Source: JAAOZP01 sp038848185 (GTDB lineage: Archaea > Thermoproteota > EX4484-205 > JAAOZP01). Taken from it: 49,490 bases of DNA. How positions within the stretch are numbered: position 1 is the first letter of the stretch; each line of letters begins with the position of its first letter. The notes beneath the pieces were generated by a model. It saw only the letters and a list, made by a program, of their open reading frames with translations, was not told where the DNA came from and made no database searches. The position numbers were made by a program, and so were the translations under genes. This document shows, one piece after another, positions 33,217 through 42,148 of the stretch. The stretch lies in NCBI GenBank assembly GCA_038848185.1, contig JAWCNV010000014.1, positions 1 through 49,490 on the forward strand, written 5' to 3'.

Positions 33217-34565
33217 GGATAGTCAGCCTTAATCTTGAGAACACTGGGCTTGAACTTAAAAACCTCTATAGGAAGCTTGCTGAAGAGGCTTCTCAAGGGC
33301 TCATAATTGTTGTAGAGCCCCGTGAAGAGGCTATGAAACTGATAACTGACGCAGCAGCCTCTCACGTGAACGAGGATGAAGCAATTGAGAAGCTGGCTGG
33401 TGAGCTTAACAGTCTTTCGAAAGGGCTTCCAGAAGAGCTTAGGAGAAACGTCGAGACAGAAATTGTGAAAGCCTTGAACAGGATAACCGAGTACATGAAT
33501 GCTGGGAAGAAGGCTGGTGAGGCAACGCCTAGAGGACTCGCCGTAATGCTCAACCTGTTTGGGAACACTGCCTCAATGATTGTCTCAAGCCATTTGAAGG
33601 CACTTGGAACCGATGCCAGATGGGTTTCCACAGGTCAAGCTGGATTCACGCTCCTCGAAGACTATGAGCCTCCATGGAGCCACTATGTTAACCTGATTAA
33701 GCCGGAGGAATTGAGGAAGGTAGCCACGGGAATACTCGTGATATCAGGAAGGGCTGGCGTAGACAACGAAGGTAATGAAGCCACCCTAAGGAAAGGCATG
33801 GGAAGCGTCGTCTCAATACTTGTAGCAAACGAGCTGGGCGTCAAAGAGGTTTATGTCCCTAAGGCTAACGGGGGAATCTACACAGCAGACCCATGGATTG
33901 TTGAGGATGCGAGAGTAATACCGAGCCTCTCATACTCTGAGGCGCTTGAACTCTCTAGGCTTGGAGAATGGTTCGTCAATCCTCAGGCGGTTGAGCTTGC
34001 GGAGGAGCTTGGAGTAAGAATAGTAGTCTCCAACATACAGGAGCCATTTAAACAGTCCACGGCAATAGGCTTCGAGAAAGCTGTTGAAAAACAGATTGCT
34101 AAAGCGGTTGCGATGATACCTGACATGAGCATCTTCACGGTTGAGGGTGCCGCTATGGCAGGGACACCGGGCGTAGCCTCAGCCATACTTGGGGAGGTGG
34201 CGAAGAGAGGGGTAAGCGTCTCCATGATAAGCCAAGACGCATCGGAGATTGGGATAACCCTGGTGGTTAAGGATAGAGAGTTGGATAGGGCTCTGAAAGG
34301 CTTGAGGGAAGGCTTCAGCAGGGAGAGGCTTGTCAAAAGAATCAGGATTCAGAGAGGCGTTGCAGTAATATCGGTAGTTGGAGAAGGAATGAGGGGAACT
34401 AGAGGTGTTGCAGCAAGAATATTCTCCGCCGTTGCCGAGGCGGGTGTCAATGTTCTGGCAATAGCCCAAGGTTCCTCGGAGACAAGCATATCCTTCGTAG
34501 TACTGATGGAAGATGCTGCGAAGGCTGTTAAGGCGATTCATAGCAAGGTTATCCTAGGCGTTTAA
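33213..34565 (+). CDS. Aspartokinase-like protein with degenerate kinase motifs and two ACT domains
   Basis: 450 residues. It aligns with aspartate kinases overall (GGIYTADP, then AMAGTPGVASAILGEVAKRG and EGMRGTRGVAARIFSAVAEAG for two ACT domains). However, the N-terminal KFGGTS nucleotide/substrate motif is missing: the first strand reads IVSLNLENTG. The GRGGSD-type motif is replaced by LRKGMGSVVS. An intact aspartate kinase is present at 11823-13043. This copy may therefore be a non-catalytic, threonine- or lysine-sensing regulatory subunit, or a diverged active enzyme. The start is a TTG in a TTGA overlap with hom. Confidence 0.85.
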   Translation: MRIVSLNLENTGLELKNLYRKLAEEASQGLIIVVEPREEAMKLITDAAASHVNEDEAIEKLAGELNSLSKGLPEELRRNVETEIVKALNRITEYMNAGKKAGEATPRGLAVMLNLFGNTASMIVSSHLKALGTDARWVSTGQAGFTLLEDYEPPWSHYVNLIKPEELRKVATGILVISGRAGVDNEGNEATLRKGMGSVVSILVANELGVKEVYVPKANGGIYTADPWIVEDARVIPSLSYSEALELSRLGEWFVNPQAVELAEELGVRIVVSNIQEPFKQSTAIGFEKAVEKQIAKAVAMIPDMSIFTVEGAAMAGTPGVASAILGEVAKRGVSVSMISQDASEIGITLVVKDRELDRALKGLREGFSRERLVKRIRIQRGVAVISVVGEGMRGTRGVAARIFSAVAEAGVNVLAIAQGSSETSISFVVLMEDAAKAVKAIHSKVILGV

Positions 34566-34697
34566 TAAGACTCTTAAAGCACCACCGGAACTTTATCCCC
34601 AATTCTACGCATTAAGTTGGAATAAGTATAATGCATGATGGATATGTTGAAAGCCGATATGCCGTATTATGCTTTTTATGCATATTGTTTCCGTTAT

Positions 34698-34708
34698 CCT
34701 TATATATG
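34698..34708 (+). promoter_or_regulatory. TATA box of the mosaic secreted protein
   Basis: CCTTATATATG, centred about 30 nt before the ATG at 34734. In-frame ATGs from 34635 onward lie upstream of it and would not be transcribed. Confidence 0.55.
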
Positions 34709-34733
34709 TTTTTTTCTTTCTTTCGATGTGAAA

Positions 34734-37700
34734 ATGGGTTGTAAGTGGCGTTGTATGGTGGTGATGCTGTTTATTGTGGTGCTTTTGTCTCCAAGCGTCT
34801 CGCCGTTTCTAATGCGCGTCTCATCCTTGGGGCAGCAGTACAGGATCCTCATGGATTTCTACCATGGTGGTTGGGATGGCTACCCTGGCTACAAGACTAT
34901 CAGCCAGCTGCTTTCCGAGGAGGGTTATCTTGTTGAGAAGAGCAATAGGCCTCTGAACGAGGTTGACCTCTCAACCTATGATGCGCTCCTCCTCACATAC
35001 CCGTGGAACGACTTCAGCCAGGTCGAGTTAGAGGCGATAAGAGAGTACGTCTACAACGGAGGAGGATTGCTTGAAGTCGTTGACACGCAAATGTACCACG
35101 GCAGGAAGGCTCCCAATCAGGTTGCCGGGCTTTTCGGAGTCCACTTCTACGGGGACATGACGATGAGCGCAAGCATAGTTGACTTCAACCACCCGATAAC
35201 AAGGGATAAGAAGCAGGAAGACCTGTTCAACCCGTTCCTCCTGTACGATGCTGCGATAGACAGGTACCCCAGCAATGCAACAGTGCTGGTGAGAGCAGGT
35301 GTCACACAAACCAGCATGCCAAACGGCACCAGCGTCTTAACGACAGAATCCCAGTCAGCGATTGAGGACCCCGTCGCCATGATAGCATTAAACTATGGAA
35401 TGGGTAGAGCAGCCTTTGGACCACTAAACGGACTGGCACAACCATGGGGAACACCATGGTACGGCAGAAACGAGCCCAACAAGATGCTTCTCAACACAGT
35501 TGAATGGCTATGCGGATATACTCTTAAAGACCAGCTGATCGAGGAGTTAAAAACATTAAATAAGGAAGTTCATCTCACCGTAGAAAACCATATACGCACC
35601 CTTGCTCATATTATAACTAAAGTTTATATTGAAACATCACCGACTGAGTGGGATTTTATAAAAGATACTCTTAAAGTAGCAATCGACTTTATTGTTAGCA
35701 GGGGTATGACAAAGCTTCCAACATATGCTGAATTCTTATCAAAACATAAATATCTGGAATATTTGCAATATTTCCTTTCAATCGGCGAGGCGCAGGCTCT
35801 CTCAAATATCTTCATAGACATATTCAGTATTTTATCAGATCCAAACCGAAGCACATCTGATAAGGAAAATGCAATCTATGAAGGTCTTATGAATAATGTA
35901 AGGCTTTCCACAGAACTGGGAAATATTACCATTGCTTCTTACTTAACACATATGGACGAAGAGCTGCAAACATTGATCTTAAATCTTAGGGATCAAACGA
36001 TTCCGGATGATGTCTGTATAGAAATGATAAATGAAACCGCCAGAATAAAAGAATGGATAATGAAGATCCGATCGGAAGAGTTATCAATTATTTATGTTGA
36101 TCCTTCTAAAGAGGACATTATACAAGTGCGCGTAGCAGGTGCACTCTCAAAATATCCAAAATGCGTTGAAGAATTGATAAACTATTATAATACATATGGA
36201 ACAATAAATGACTTATCAATAGTTTTAATTGTAGGTGGAGCTGCAATTAAGGTGGCGGGGGCTTTCATTCCTCCTTTAGCTGCCTTCTTAGAATCTAAAG
36301 GCATAGAGGCAGAACTCTTAGGTTATGCTGTATATTTCGCTGGAGAGTCACTTGATATCTTTTCAGACATTGCACAAGATTTAACGAAATGGGAGGCACT
36401 TACCGTAGCATTTCTGAGGGCACTGCCAACGGCCCTTAATGGCATTAAGTCCGTTGGAACGGTTTACCTTGCGACGATCATGCGCATGGAAGAATGGGTC
36501 AGTGGAGAAGAATATTCAGCACGAGATATAGATGTTGGGATAAAACCATCTTATGTAGCCCCACCTATATATCAAATACCAGAAACAACACCTGTCTATG
36601 TAGATATACCCTTCAAGGTAAATATCAGTGGTTGTATAACTGTTACCAGCAATAGGGATACTAGAGCAGCAGTCTATATTGAAGTTTTCGAGAAAGGAGG
36701 CAATGAATTAAAGGGGTTCAATGGATACAGATTTAGTGTAACGCAGGATTTGAAGGAAGTATTTTGCTTCAGCCTTCCATTTATGGATAGTTTTGAGTAT
36801 AAAAATCAGAAAGAGTATTCCGCAGTCGTCTATATAGCCGTAGGTGCCAGATTATATGGTCCATTTACAAGGATATTCACAGTAGTCAGAGGTAGTGCGT
36901 CCTCAATCCAAGGAATATCTACGTCCAGCTTCTCTGGGGAGGTTGGGGAAGGCGAATCTGTTTCATATCAGATAGATGCCCCTCTTGGGACGAGTGAGCT
37001 AATAGTCACATTGAATTATGCTGGAAGCGACCTAGACTTACACCTGTATGATTCCCAGGGTAGGCACGTAGGAATGAACTACGAGACTAATGATGTTGAA
37101 CTGCAGATGCCCGGTGCAATCTATAACGGACCAAACGTGTCGAGAGAATGGATCATCATCTCTAACGTCACTAGCCCACAGAGCTTCACGGCAGAAATCG
37201 TAGGTGTAAGGGTGAATGGCAGGGAGAGCTTCTCACTCTCCTACCTGATAATCACTCGGTCGATAGAAATTACTCCCGTCACTTCAGTCGTCTGCCTTGG
37301 CCGATCAGCATCTTACGAGGTTTCTATAACGAATTTCGGTGAAAGAGAGGAGACGTATATCCTTGGCCTAGAGGGCCTTGATCAAGAATGGTATTCCTTT
37401 AACCCGCAGACGATAAGCGTTAAACCAGGGGAAACAGCTAAAGTAAAGCTCGAAGTTAATATACTTGACGAAGCTTCCTTAGGAAGCTATGCGTTCACTA
37501 TTAAAGCTTCAAATATCATTGGGAAAGTTATCGCAAACCTTGAGGTTGCAAGCTCGGAGGATGTTAAAACTAATGTTTTAAGCCTACTGATGAGTTTAAA
37601 AGATTCTATCAACGCTCTGCCGCCAGAGGCTTTTTCAAAGGAGCAGAAGGTTATGGAGATGAAGAAGGCGTTATCCAATAAGATAGATGCAGTTATTAAA

Positions 37701-37871
37701 ATGGTTGAGGAATATGCTTACAACGGTGCCATAAACAAGTTGATGAATGACATACTGGTTAAAATGGATGGAGACCCCAAACCCAAAGATTGGATCATTA
37801 ATCCTATTATTCAAACATCTTTAAAGAACTACATCAACTGGATCATTACAAACATCAAAGCACTACTCTAA
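34734..37871 (+). CDS. Mosaic secreted protein: ThuA/GATase-like, helical core, PPC-like and Ig-like domains
   Basis: 1045 residues. A signal peptide (RCMVVMLFIVVLLSPSVSP) is followed by a ThuA/class I amidotransferase-like flavodoxin fold (about 35-260; YDALLLTYPWNDF, EYVYNGGGLLEVVD). A long helical region (about 265-600) with a hydrophobic stretch follows. Next are a PPC-like beta domain (FSGEVGEGESVSYQIDAPLG), an Ig-like NPCBM/CARDB-type domain (SVKPGETAKVKLEVNI), and a helical C-terminus ending in KPKDWIINPI, like a module seen at the ends of other surface proteins. The middle, from about 35520, is visibly more A+T-rich than the first 800 nt. Function unknown; probably extracellular. Confidence 0.75.
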   Translation: MGCKWRCMVVMLFIVVLLSPSVSPFLMRVSSLGQQYRILMDFYHGGWDGYPGYKTISQLLSEEGYLVEKSNRPLNEVDLSTYDALLLTYPWNDFSQVELEAIREYVYNGGGLLEVVDTQMYHGRKAPNQVAGLFGVHFYGDMTMSASIVDFNHPITRDKKQEDLFNPFLLYDAAIDRYPSNATVLVRAGVTQTSMPNGTSVLTTESQSAIEDPVAMIALNYGMGRAAFGPLNGLAQPWGTPWYGRNEPNKMLLNTVEWLCGYTLKDQLIEELKTLNKEVHLTVENHIRTLAHIITKVYIETSPTEWDFIKDTLKVAIDFIVSRGMTKLPTYAEFLSKHKYLEYLQYFLSIGEAQALSNIFIDIFSILSDPNRSTSDKENAIYEGLMNNVRLSTELGNITIASYLTHMDEELQTLILNLRDQTIPDDVCIEMINETARIKEWIMKIRSEELSIIYVDPSKEDIIQVRVAGALSKYPKCVEELINYYNTYGTINDLSIVLIVGGAAIKVAGAFIPPLAAFLESKGIEAELLGYAVYFAGESLDIFSDIAQDLTKWEALTVAFLRALPTALNGIKSVGTVYLATIMRMEEWVSGEEYSARDIDVGIKPSYVAPPIYQIPETTPVYVDIPFKVNISGCITVTSNRDTRAAVYIEVFEKGGNELKGFNGYRFSVTQDLKEVFCFSLPFMDSFEYKNQKEYSAVVYIAVGARLYGPFTRIFTVVRGSASSIQGISTSSFSGEVGEGESVSYQIDAPLGTSELIVTLNYAGSDLDLHLYDSQGRHVGMNYETNDVELQMPGAIYNGPNVSREWIIISNVTSPQSFTAEIVGVRVNGRESFSLSYLIITRSIEITPVTSVVCLGRSASYEVSITNFGEREETYILGLEGLDQEWYSFNPQTISVKPGETAKVKLEVNILDEASLGSYAFTIKASNIIGKVIANLEVASSEDVKTNVLSLLMSLKDSINALPPEAFSKEQKVMEMKKALSNKIDAVIKMVEEYAYNGAINKLMNDILVKMDGDPKPKDWIINPIIQTSLKNYINWIITNIKALL

Positions 37872-37939
37872 AAACCGTAATTCCTATTTTGTATTTTTAT
37901 AATTCAATTAAAGCTAAGAATGAGCTAGAAGGAAAAAAT

Positions 37940-37949
37940 CTTTATATGA
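37940..37949 (+). promoter_or_regulatory. TATA box of the four-helix membrane protein
   Basis: CTTTATATGA, centred about 28 nt before the ATG at 37973; it argues against in-frame starts at 37889 and 37946. Confidence 0.5.
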
Positions 37950-37972
37950 GAATTGGTGATATTCTATCTCCC

Positions 37973-38560
37973 ATGGTGACTAGTGAGGAGATTAAGGGGT
38001 TTTTAATCGCCGCGACGGTTATATTATTAACATTATTTGTACTGCCACTCCTTTTTTTGGCCTACAAAGGAGGTCTCACTAGGGAGGAGTTGATAATATC
38101 TTTATCGCTCTCTAGTTTTGTGACTCTCTTCGCACTTATTTATGCCCGTTGGGCTACGAGTAGAAGACGTAGAGAATATGGAGAAAAGTATGGAGCATAT
38201 AGGAGGGAGCTGGCTAAACTACCTCCCGAAGTCAGAAAATCACCTAAGGTTAGAATCCTAAAATATACTGGCTTACTGATACTTATCTTAGGCACCATTC
38301 TCGGAATAATAGTCCAGATAGCTGAGGTTGCAGCATTATTTGCATTAATCGGGCTGACTATTGTTTTCCAAGGTCTCCGCGAGGAAGCAAAGTATCTACC
38401 CGAGGAAGCAAAGAAGGAGTTTGAGAGAACGTATGAAGGAAGTCTTAGGAAGATGTGGTTGATCCATATTCTGGCACACCTAATCATATTGATAGCTGGA
38501 GTGATAATCGCTTTGCTCATGCTGTGGCAGATACAAGCGTTTATGAAGACTCTGGCCTAA
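37973..38560 (+). CDS. Multi-pass membrane protein
   Basis: About 195 residues with four or five hydrophobic helices (FLIAATVILLTLFVLPLLFL; LIISLSLSSFVTLFALIYA; ILKYTGLLILILGTILGIIV with LFALIGLTIVF; ILAHLIILIAGVIIALLML) separated by charged loops (RRRREYGEKYGAYRREL; LPEEAKKEFERTYEGSLRK). I do not recognise a family. It follows the secreted mosaic protein on the same strand with its own likely promoter. The A+T-rich codon use resembles the middle of that gene, so the two may have come together. A membrane partner or protective role is possible but unsupported by any motif. Confidence 0.65.
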   Translation: MVTSEEIKGFLIAATVILLTLFVLPLLFLAYKGGLTREELIISLSLSSFVTLFALIYARWATSRRRREYGEKYGAYRRELAKLPPEVRKSPKVRILKYTGLLILILGTILGIIVQIAEVAALFALIGLTIVFQGLREEAKYLPEEAKKEFERTYEGSLRKMWLIHILAHLIILIAGVIIALLMLWQIQAFMKTLA

Positions 38561-38686
38561 ACTAAAGCCTAAATAACTTTAATAGTATAATGTTAAGCCG
38601 GGGCCTTGGCTGAGGATAGGGATGAGAAAGAGAGGAACTTACTGTTCTTAGCACACGCTAGGAGTAACAGGCATTAAGAGAATAGA

Positions 38687-39352
38687 CTAGCTGATTCGCC
38701 GCCTTAGCTCCTTCTCAACGTACCTGCCTCTTCTCTCTATTTCCCTAAGCCTCGCCTCAACCCTGCCAGCGGATTCTCCACCTGAGAACCTGTAGCCTTC
38801 GAGAAACGCTTCCGTAAGCTTCTCGTAATCGGGTAGTGCCCTGAGGCTTGAGAAAAAAGTGTACATATCCTCAGCCTTCTTCTCAACCTCGTTAGAATAT
38901 TCTCCTAGGCCGAAGTCTATCATGATGAGCCTCTCGTTAGAGACGATCACGTTTGCTGAAGTGAGGTCGCCGTGCACGATCCCAGCTGAGTGGAGCCTAC
39001 CCACCATTTCTCCAAGCACCCGTATGAACCGTGGGAAAACGTTTGAGCCCTGCAGGTTTCTAAGGCTCTCACCCTCGATGTAGCTCATTATTATCCAGCC
39101 CTCCACCGGGTTCACATGGTAGATGAAAGGTGTGTTGACTCCAGCCTTCTTAGCCGAACTCAGGAGAGAAGCTTCCCTGATTGTCCTGGATCTTCTTATA
39201 GACTCGTCCAGCTCTCTGACCCTGTAGCCCTTGGCGACCCTGGTCTTCACGATTACGGTTGTGTTCATCCATTTGCAGAGGTCTATTACTGCCTCCGCAC
39301 CCTGGTAGATTGTTCTAATCCTGTTACAGCCCTGTGGGAGCAGGTTTGACAT
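38687..39352 (-). CDS. bud32: KEOPS complex kinase/ATPase Bud32
   Basis: About 221 residues. A small protein-kinase-like fold: VIVKTRVAKGYRV (Lys of the N-lobe), SYIEGESL, the catalytic HGDLTSANVI near residue 128, and the metal-binding MIDFGLGEYS. Bud32 stimulates Kae1 through its ATPase activity during t6A synthesis. The last gene of the long minus-strand block; it overlaps kae1 by about 29 nt. In several archaea the two are fused; here they are separate but overlapping. Confidence 0.93.
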   Translation of the reverse strand: MSNLLPQGCNRIRTIYQGAEAVIDLCKWMNTTVIVKTRVAKGYRVRELDESIRRSRTIREASLLSSAKKAGVNTPFIYHVNPVEGWIIMSYIEGESLRNLQGSNVFPRFIRVLGEMVGRLHSAGIVHGDLTSANVIVSNERLIMIDFGLGEYSNEVEKKAEDMYTFFSSLRALPDYEKLTEAFLEGYRFSGGESAGRVEARLREIERRGRYVEKELRRRIS

Positions 39353-40316
39353 CGCTAATCCTCCACCTCGGCTTGACGGCTGATTCCTCAACCCTTAGTG
39401 TTTCCCCCAGCCTATACTGGATTATGCCCTCCCAGGCAACCATTACACCGTTGTCAGCGTAGTACTGTATAGGGTAGTCTTTGAACATTGCGTTCCTCTC
39501 TCTACACATTACACCCGCCATCTCCCTTAGCCTCGCGTTAGCCCCGACGCCGCCCGCTATTATGAGTTCGTTCACCCCTAGCATGGCCATAGCTCTCTCA
39601 GAAACCTCCACCAGCATTGAGAACGCTGTCTCCTGCAGTGAGAAGCAGAGGTCTTCAACAGGCTCCTTACCTATGAGGCCTTCGAGCATCGTCAGCATCC
39701 CTGAGAAGGAAACATTCATGCCCTTAACACTGTAAGGAAGCTTCACCAGCCTACGGGATTTTGAGGCAAGCTCCATCACTCTTGGCCCGCCGGGGAAGCC
39801 TAGCCCCGCCTTCCTCGCGAAAACATCTATCAGGTTCCCCACAGCAATATCCTCAGTCTCCCCAAGAACCACGTATTTTTCTTCAGAAGCATGCAGGACC
39901 TGCGTGTTACCCCCAGATACGTATAGGACAACAGGGTTCACTGCCCCGCTTAAAACCTTTGCAGCCTCAACATGGGCTGCAGCATGGTTCACACCAACCA
40001 GAGGCTTCCCAAGCTTAAGGGAAAGCATTCTAGCTAAGGTTGCACCCACCCTTAGACACGGACCAAGCCCAGGCCCCCTAGAGAAAGCAACCAGGTCTAT
40101 CTGCTTAACGTTAACCTTGGAGAGAAACTCCTTCAATGCTTCAACAGCCTTCTCCACATGGTGCCTAGCGGATTCGCTCGGATGTATTCCGCCTGAAACA
40201 GGTTTGTAGACTCTTCTAACGTCGCACAGGATTTCCAGGGGAGGATGCTTCACAACTCCTATTCCAAGCGTGTGCGCCGTGGACTCTACGCCGACGCAGG
40301 TTAAACTCTCCCCCAC
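39324..40316 (-). CDS. kae1: KEOPS subunit Kae1, tRNA N6-threonylcarbamoyltransferase
   Basis: About 330 residues from a GTG at 40316. It transfers the threonylcarbamoyl group onto A37. ASKHA-fold motifs: VGVESTAHTLGIGVV at the start, SRGPGLGPCLRVGA, the metal-binding HAAAH, VLYVSGGNTQVL, and IIAGGVGANARLREM. An upstream in-frame start at 40379 would overlap rps27ae and precede the conserved beginning, so I reject it. Confidence 0.94.
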   Translation of the reverse strand: MGESLTCVGVESTAHTLGIGVVKHPPLEILCDVRRVYKPVSGGIHPSESARHHVEKAVEALKEFLSKVNVKQIDLVAFSRGPGLGPCLRVGATLARMLSLKLGKPLVGVNHAAAHVEAAKVLSGAVNPVVLYVSGGNTQVLHASEEKYVVLGETEDIAVGNLIDVFARKAGLGFPGGPRVMELASKSRRLVKLPYSVKGMNVSFSGMLTMLEGLIGKEPVEDLCFSLQETAFSMLVEVSERAMAMLGVNELIIAGGVGANARLREMAGVMCRERNAMFKDYPIQYYADNGVMVAWEGIIQYRLGETLRVEESAVKPRWRISDVKPAPTGL

Positions 40317-40323
40317 CGGGGGT

Positions 40324-40485
40324 TCACCTAGTGAACTCCGTGTAGTTGCATGAGCCGCAGTGCCACCTTGGCTTAACATCCTTGTGGAAAGCCATTATTT
40401 TTCCGCATCTCGGGCACTTCCTGTTCTTCAGCTTCACGGCAGGCTTGCTGGCGTCGACCTCGTAGTATTTCACTGTGTCCTTCAT
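40324..40485 (-). CDS. rps27ae: Ribosomal protein S27ae
   Basis: 53 residues. Zinc ribbon with CPRCG and CGSCN, between a basic N-terminus (SKPAVKLKNRK) and the terminal YTEF. MAFHKDVKPRWHC is typical of archaeal S27ae. Its ATG shares ATGA with the stop of rps24e, and its stop is followed within 8 nt by the kae1 GTG. Confidence 0.95.
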   Translation of the reverse strand: MKDTVKYYEVDASKPAVKLKNRKCPRCGKIMAFHKDVKPRWHCGSCNYTEFTR

Positions 40486-40841
40486 TTCTTTCCACCAACC
40501 GCCTTAGCCTTCATCTCCATCTTCCTCTTCTTAAGCTCCTCCTTCCTCTGCTTCTTCTCCTGCGGAGGCAGGTTTGCAATCCTAACGTGCTCCGGCTCTA
40601 TCTTAGCGTAATCAGGGGAAAAGTATACGTGTGCCCTCCCTATAGACGACTGTCTTCCAGACATGCTTCTAAGGCTCAGCACGTAGACTGCTTCAAGCGG
40701 AGCGTTTTTCAAGGCTGAGACTGCTTCCCTAGCCTCAGCCACGCTAGGCGTGTGCCCCCCGGGATGCGGGACCTCGAACAGTATTTCCCTCCTCTTTAGA
40801 AGAGGGTTCTCCACCTCCTTCACTATTTTTGCTTCCACCAT
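40482..40841 (-). CDS. rps24e: Ribosomal protein S24e
   Basis: 119 residues. Opening VKEVENPLLKRREILFEVPHPGGHTPS is diagnostic, followed by SGRQSSIGRAHVYFS and a Lys-rich C-terminal tail. Coupled to rps27ae; 36 nt separate it from the upstream dephospho-CoA kinase gene. Confidence 0.95.
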   Translation of the reverse strand: MVEAKIVKEVENPLLKRREILFEVPHPGGHTPSVAEAREAVSALKNAPLEAVYVLSLRSMSGRQSSIGRAHVYFSPDYAKIEPEHVRIANLPPQEKKQRKEELKKRKMEMKAKAVGGKK

Positions 40842-40877
40842 GTGAACATGGTTCCACGAATAGTGAGGCTTTAAACA

Positions 40878-41381
40878 TTACTCAGAGGGCTCCATCGTCT
40901 CCAAGATTCTTTGAATAAGCTTTTTAGAGGATTCATCCACCTTAACCACGACAACTCCCTCCCCCGGCTGCCCGTACAGCACCAGTGAGCCTTTCGAAAC
41001 AGTTTTAACCGCTACAATCGTAAGAAGATCCTCCTCGCCTTCAACAAGTATTGTTGAGGGGGCTGAGGCTAAGGCTTCCTTGAAAACCCTCCAAGACTCT
41101 TCTGAAACTGTTCCAGGGGGGTTGACGAGAGTAAACAGTTTTCGACCATGCTTGAAGCGTTTAACCCCGGGGAAGATTGTCCTCATAGTCTTCCCGTCAA
41201 CCACGCAGAGACTAGGGTTAAACCCTAGGTCTAGAAGCTTTTCTGAAACAATGTCTCCTACCGAGACCAGCCTCCCCTTAAAACCTTTGAGAAGGCTTCT
41301 CAGGCCAGCCTCATCCTTAACTAGGATGCCTATTGGCTTTTTCACTATCCTCCTGGTTTCATCGGTTGCCTTTAAGGGCAC
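40878..41381 (-). CDS. GTP-dependent dephospho-CoA kinase (DUF359)
   Basis: 167 residues of the archaeal family that does the last step of coenzyme A synthesis with GTP. Motifs: VSVGDIVSEKLLDLG, the VVDGKTMRT block, VNPPGTVSEESW, VEGEEDLLTIVAV and LYGQPGEGVVVVKVD. It starts with GTG directly after the spt4 stop. The placement between Spt4 and S24e is common in archaea. Confidence 0.93.
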   Translation of the reverse strand: MPLKATDETRRIVKKPIGILVKDEAGLRSLLKGFKGRLVSVGDIVSEKLLDLGFNPSLCVVDGKTMRTIFPGVKRFKHGRKLFTLVNPPGTVSEESWRVFKEALASAPSTILVEGEEDLLTIVAVKTVSKGSLVLYGQPGEGVVVVKVDESSKKLIQRILETMEPSE

Positions 41382-41567
41382 CTACTTCAGCCTCACCGCG
41401 TATCTTCCTGGTTTTTTCGCTCCTATGAGCTTCGCCACTGACGAGGCCTCAGGGTTGAAAACCAGAACCTCGCCAACCCATTCCTGAGTGAACTCTTCCC
41501 CGCCGCAGTTTGGGCATTTAGAACTGTCAGTTATCATCCTGCAGTTTAAGCATGCTTTAAGAGGCAT
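41382..41567 (-). CDS. spt4: Transcription elongation factor Spt4 (RpoE2)
   Basis: 61 residues. Four-cysteine zinc site (CLNC and CPNCGG), then EWVGEVLVFNPEASSVAKLIG. It pairs with Spt5 to hold the clamp of RNA polymerase closed. Its ATG shares one base with the TAA of rpoE1. Confidence 0.95.
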   Translation of the reverse strand: MPLKACLNCRMITDSSKCPNCGGEEFTQEWVGEVLVFNPEASSVAKLIGAKKPGRYAVRLK

Positions 41568-42148
41568 TACGTCTTAGCCTCCTGTTTAGGCTTCTCACCC
41601 GCCAGCTTCTTAGCATCCTCCTCTATCCATTCAGCCTTTCCTAGGAAAGGCTGTCTAGCGGTTAAACCTATCTTGTCAGTCATTGAGCCTCTTCCTATTG
41701 ATACAGCTGCAACCCTGGCCCTTACCCAATCGTTCTTCTGTATTATCCTCTTAGTTTGCCTTCCCATTAGAACTCCCTGCGAACTGTTGTAATCCATGTA
41801 GTCATCCGTAATCTGAGAAACATGCATTAAAGCATCGGTTGTCACAAGCCTGACGAAGACCCCGAACTCCTCCACTTCAACAACCCTGCCTTCAATAACC
41901 TCGTTAACCTCAGGATAGTAGGAGAGCACTTTCACCCTAACCTTATGATAGCTGTAGCCGTCGCCCGGGGAAATCTGCCCCACAGGGTCAAACTCATAGT
42001 CAACCAGCAGTATCACATACCCCACCCCCTCCATCACCATCCCCTCATACCGATCTTTCAAAACGCTTTTGAAAACCTCTTTAACAGGGTCTCCGAGCCT
42101 GGAGGGGGAAACCTTAACCACGTCTTCAAACTCGATTATCTTAAACAG
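41567..42148 (-). CDS. rpoE1: RNA polymerase subunit Rpo7 (RpoE1), apparently CTG-initiated
   Basis: 193 residues if started at a CTG (42146-42148). The conserved Rpo7 opening, MYKILEIADVVKVPPEEF-type, is matched by (M)FKIIEFEDVVKVSPSR only from that codon. The first ordinary start, GTG at 42121, removes nine conserved residues. A near-perfect Shine-Dalgarno, GAGGTGA (42155-42161), ends 6 nt before the CTG, and an in-frame TGA lies three codons upstream. The tip domain and S1-like domain follow (EFGVFVRLVTTDALMHVSQI). It forms the polymerase stalk. It overlaps the PIN gene by 8 nt. Confidence 0.88.
   Translation of the reverse strand: MFKIIEFEDVVKVSPSRLGDPVKEVFKSVLKDRYEGMVMEGVGYVILLVDYEFDPVGQISPGDGYSYHKVRVKVLSYYPEVNEVIEGRVVEVEEFGVFVRLVTTDALMHVSQITDDYMDYNSSQGVLMGRQTKRIIQKNDWVRARVAAVSIGRGSMTDKIGLTARQPFLGKAEWIEEDAKKLAGEKPKQEAKT

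Noticed and set aside
34635..34733. Upstream in-frame ATGs extending the mosaic secreted protein
   Set aside because: They lie before the TATA box at 34698-34708 and would place the signal peptide internally.
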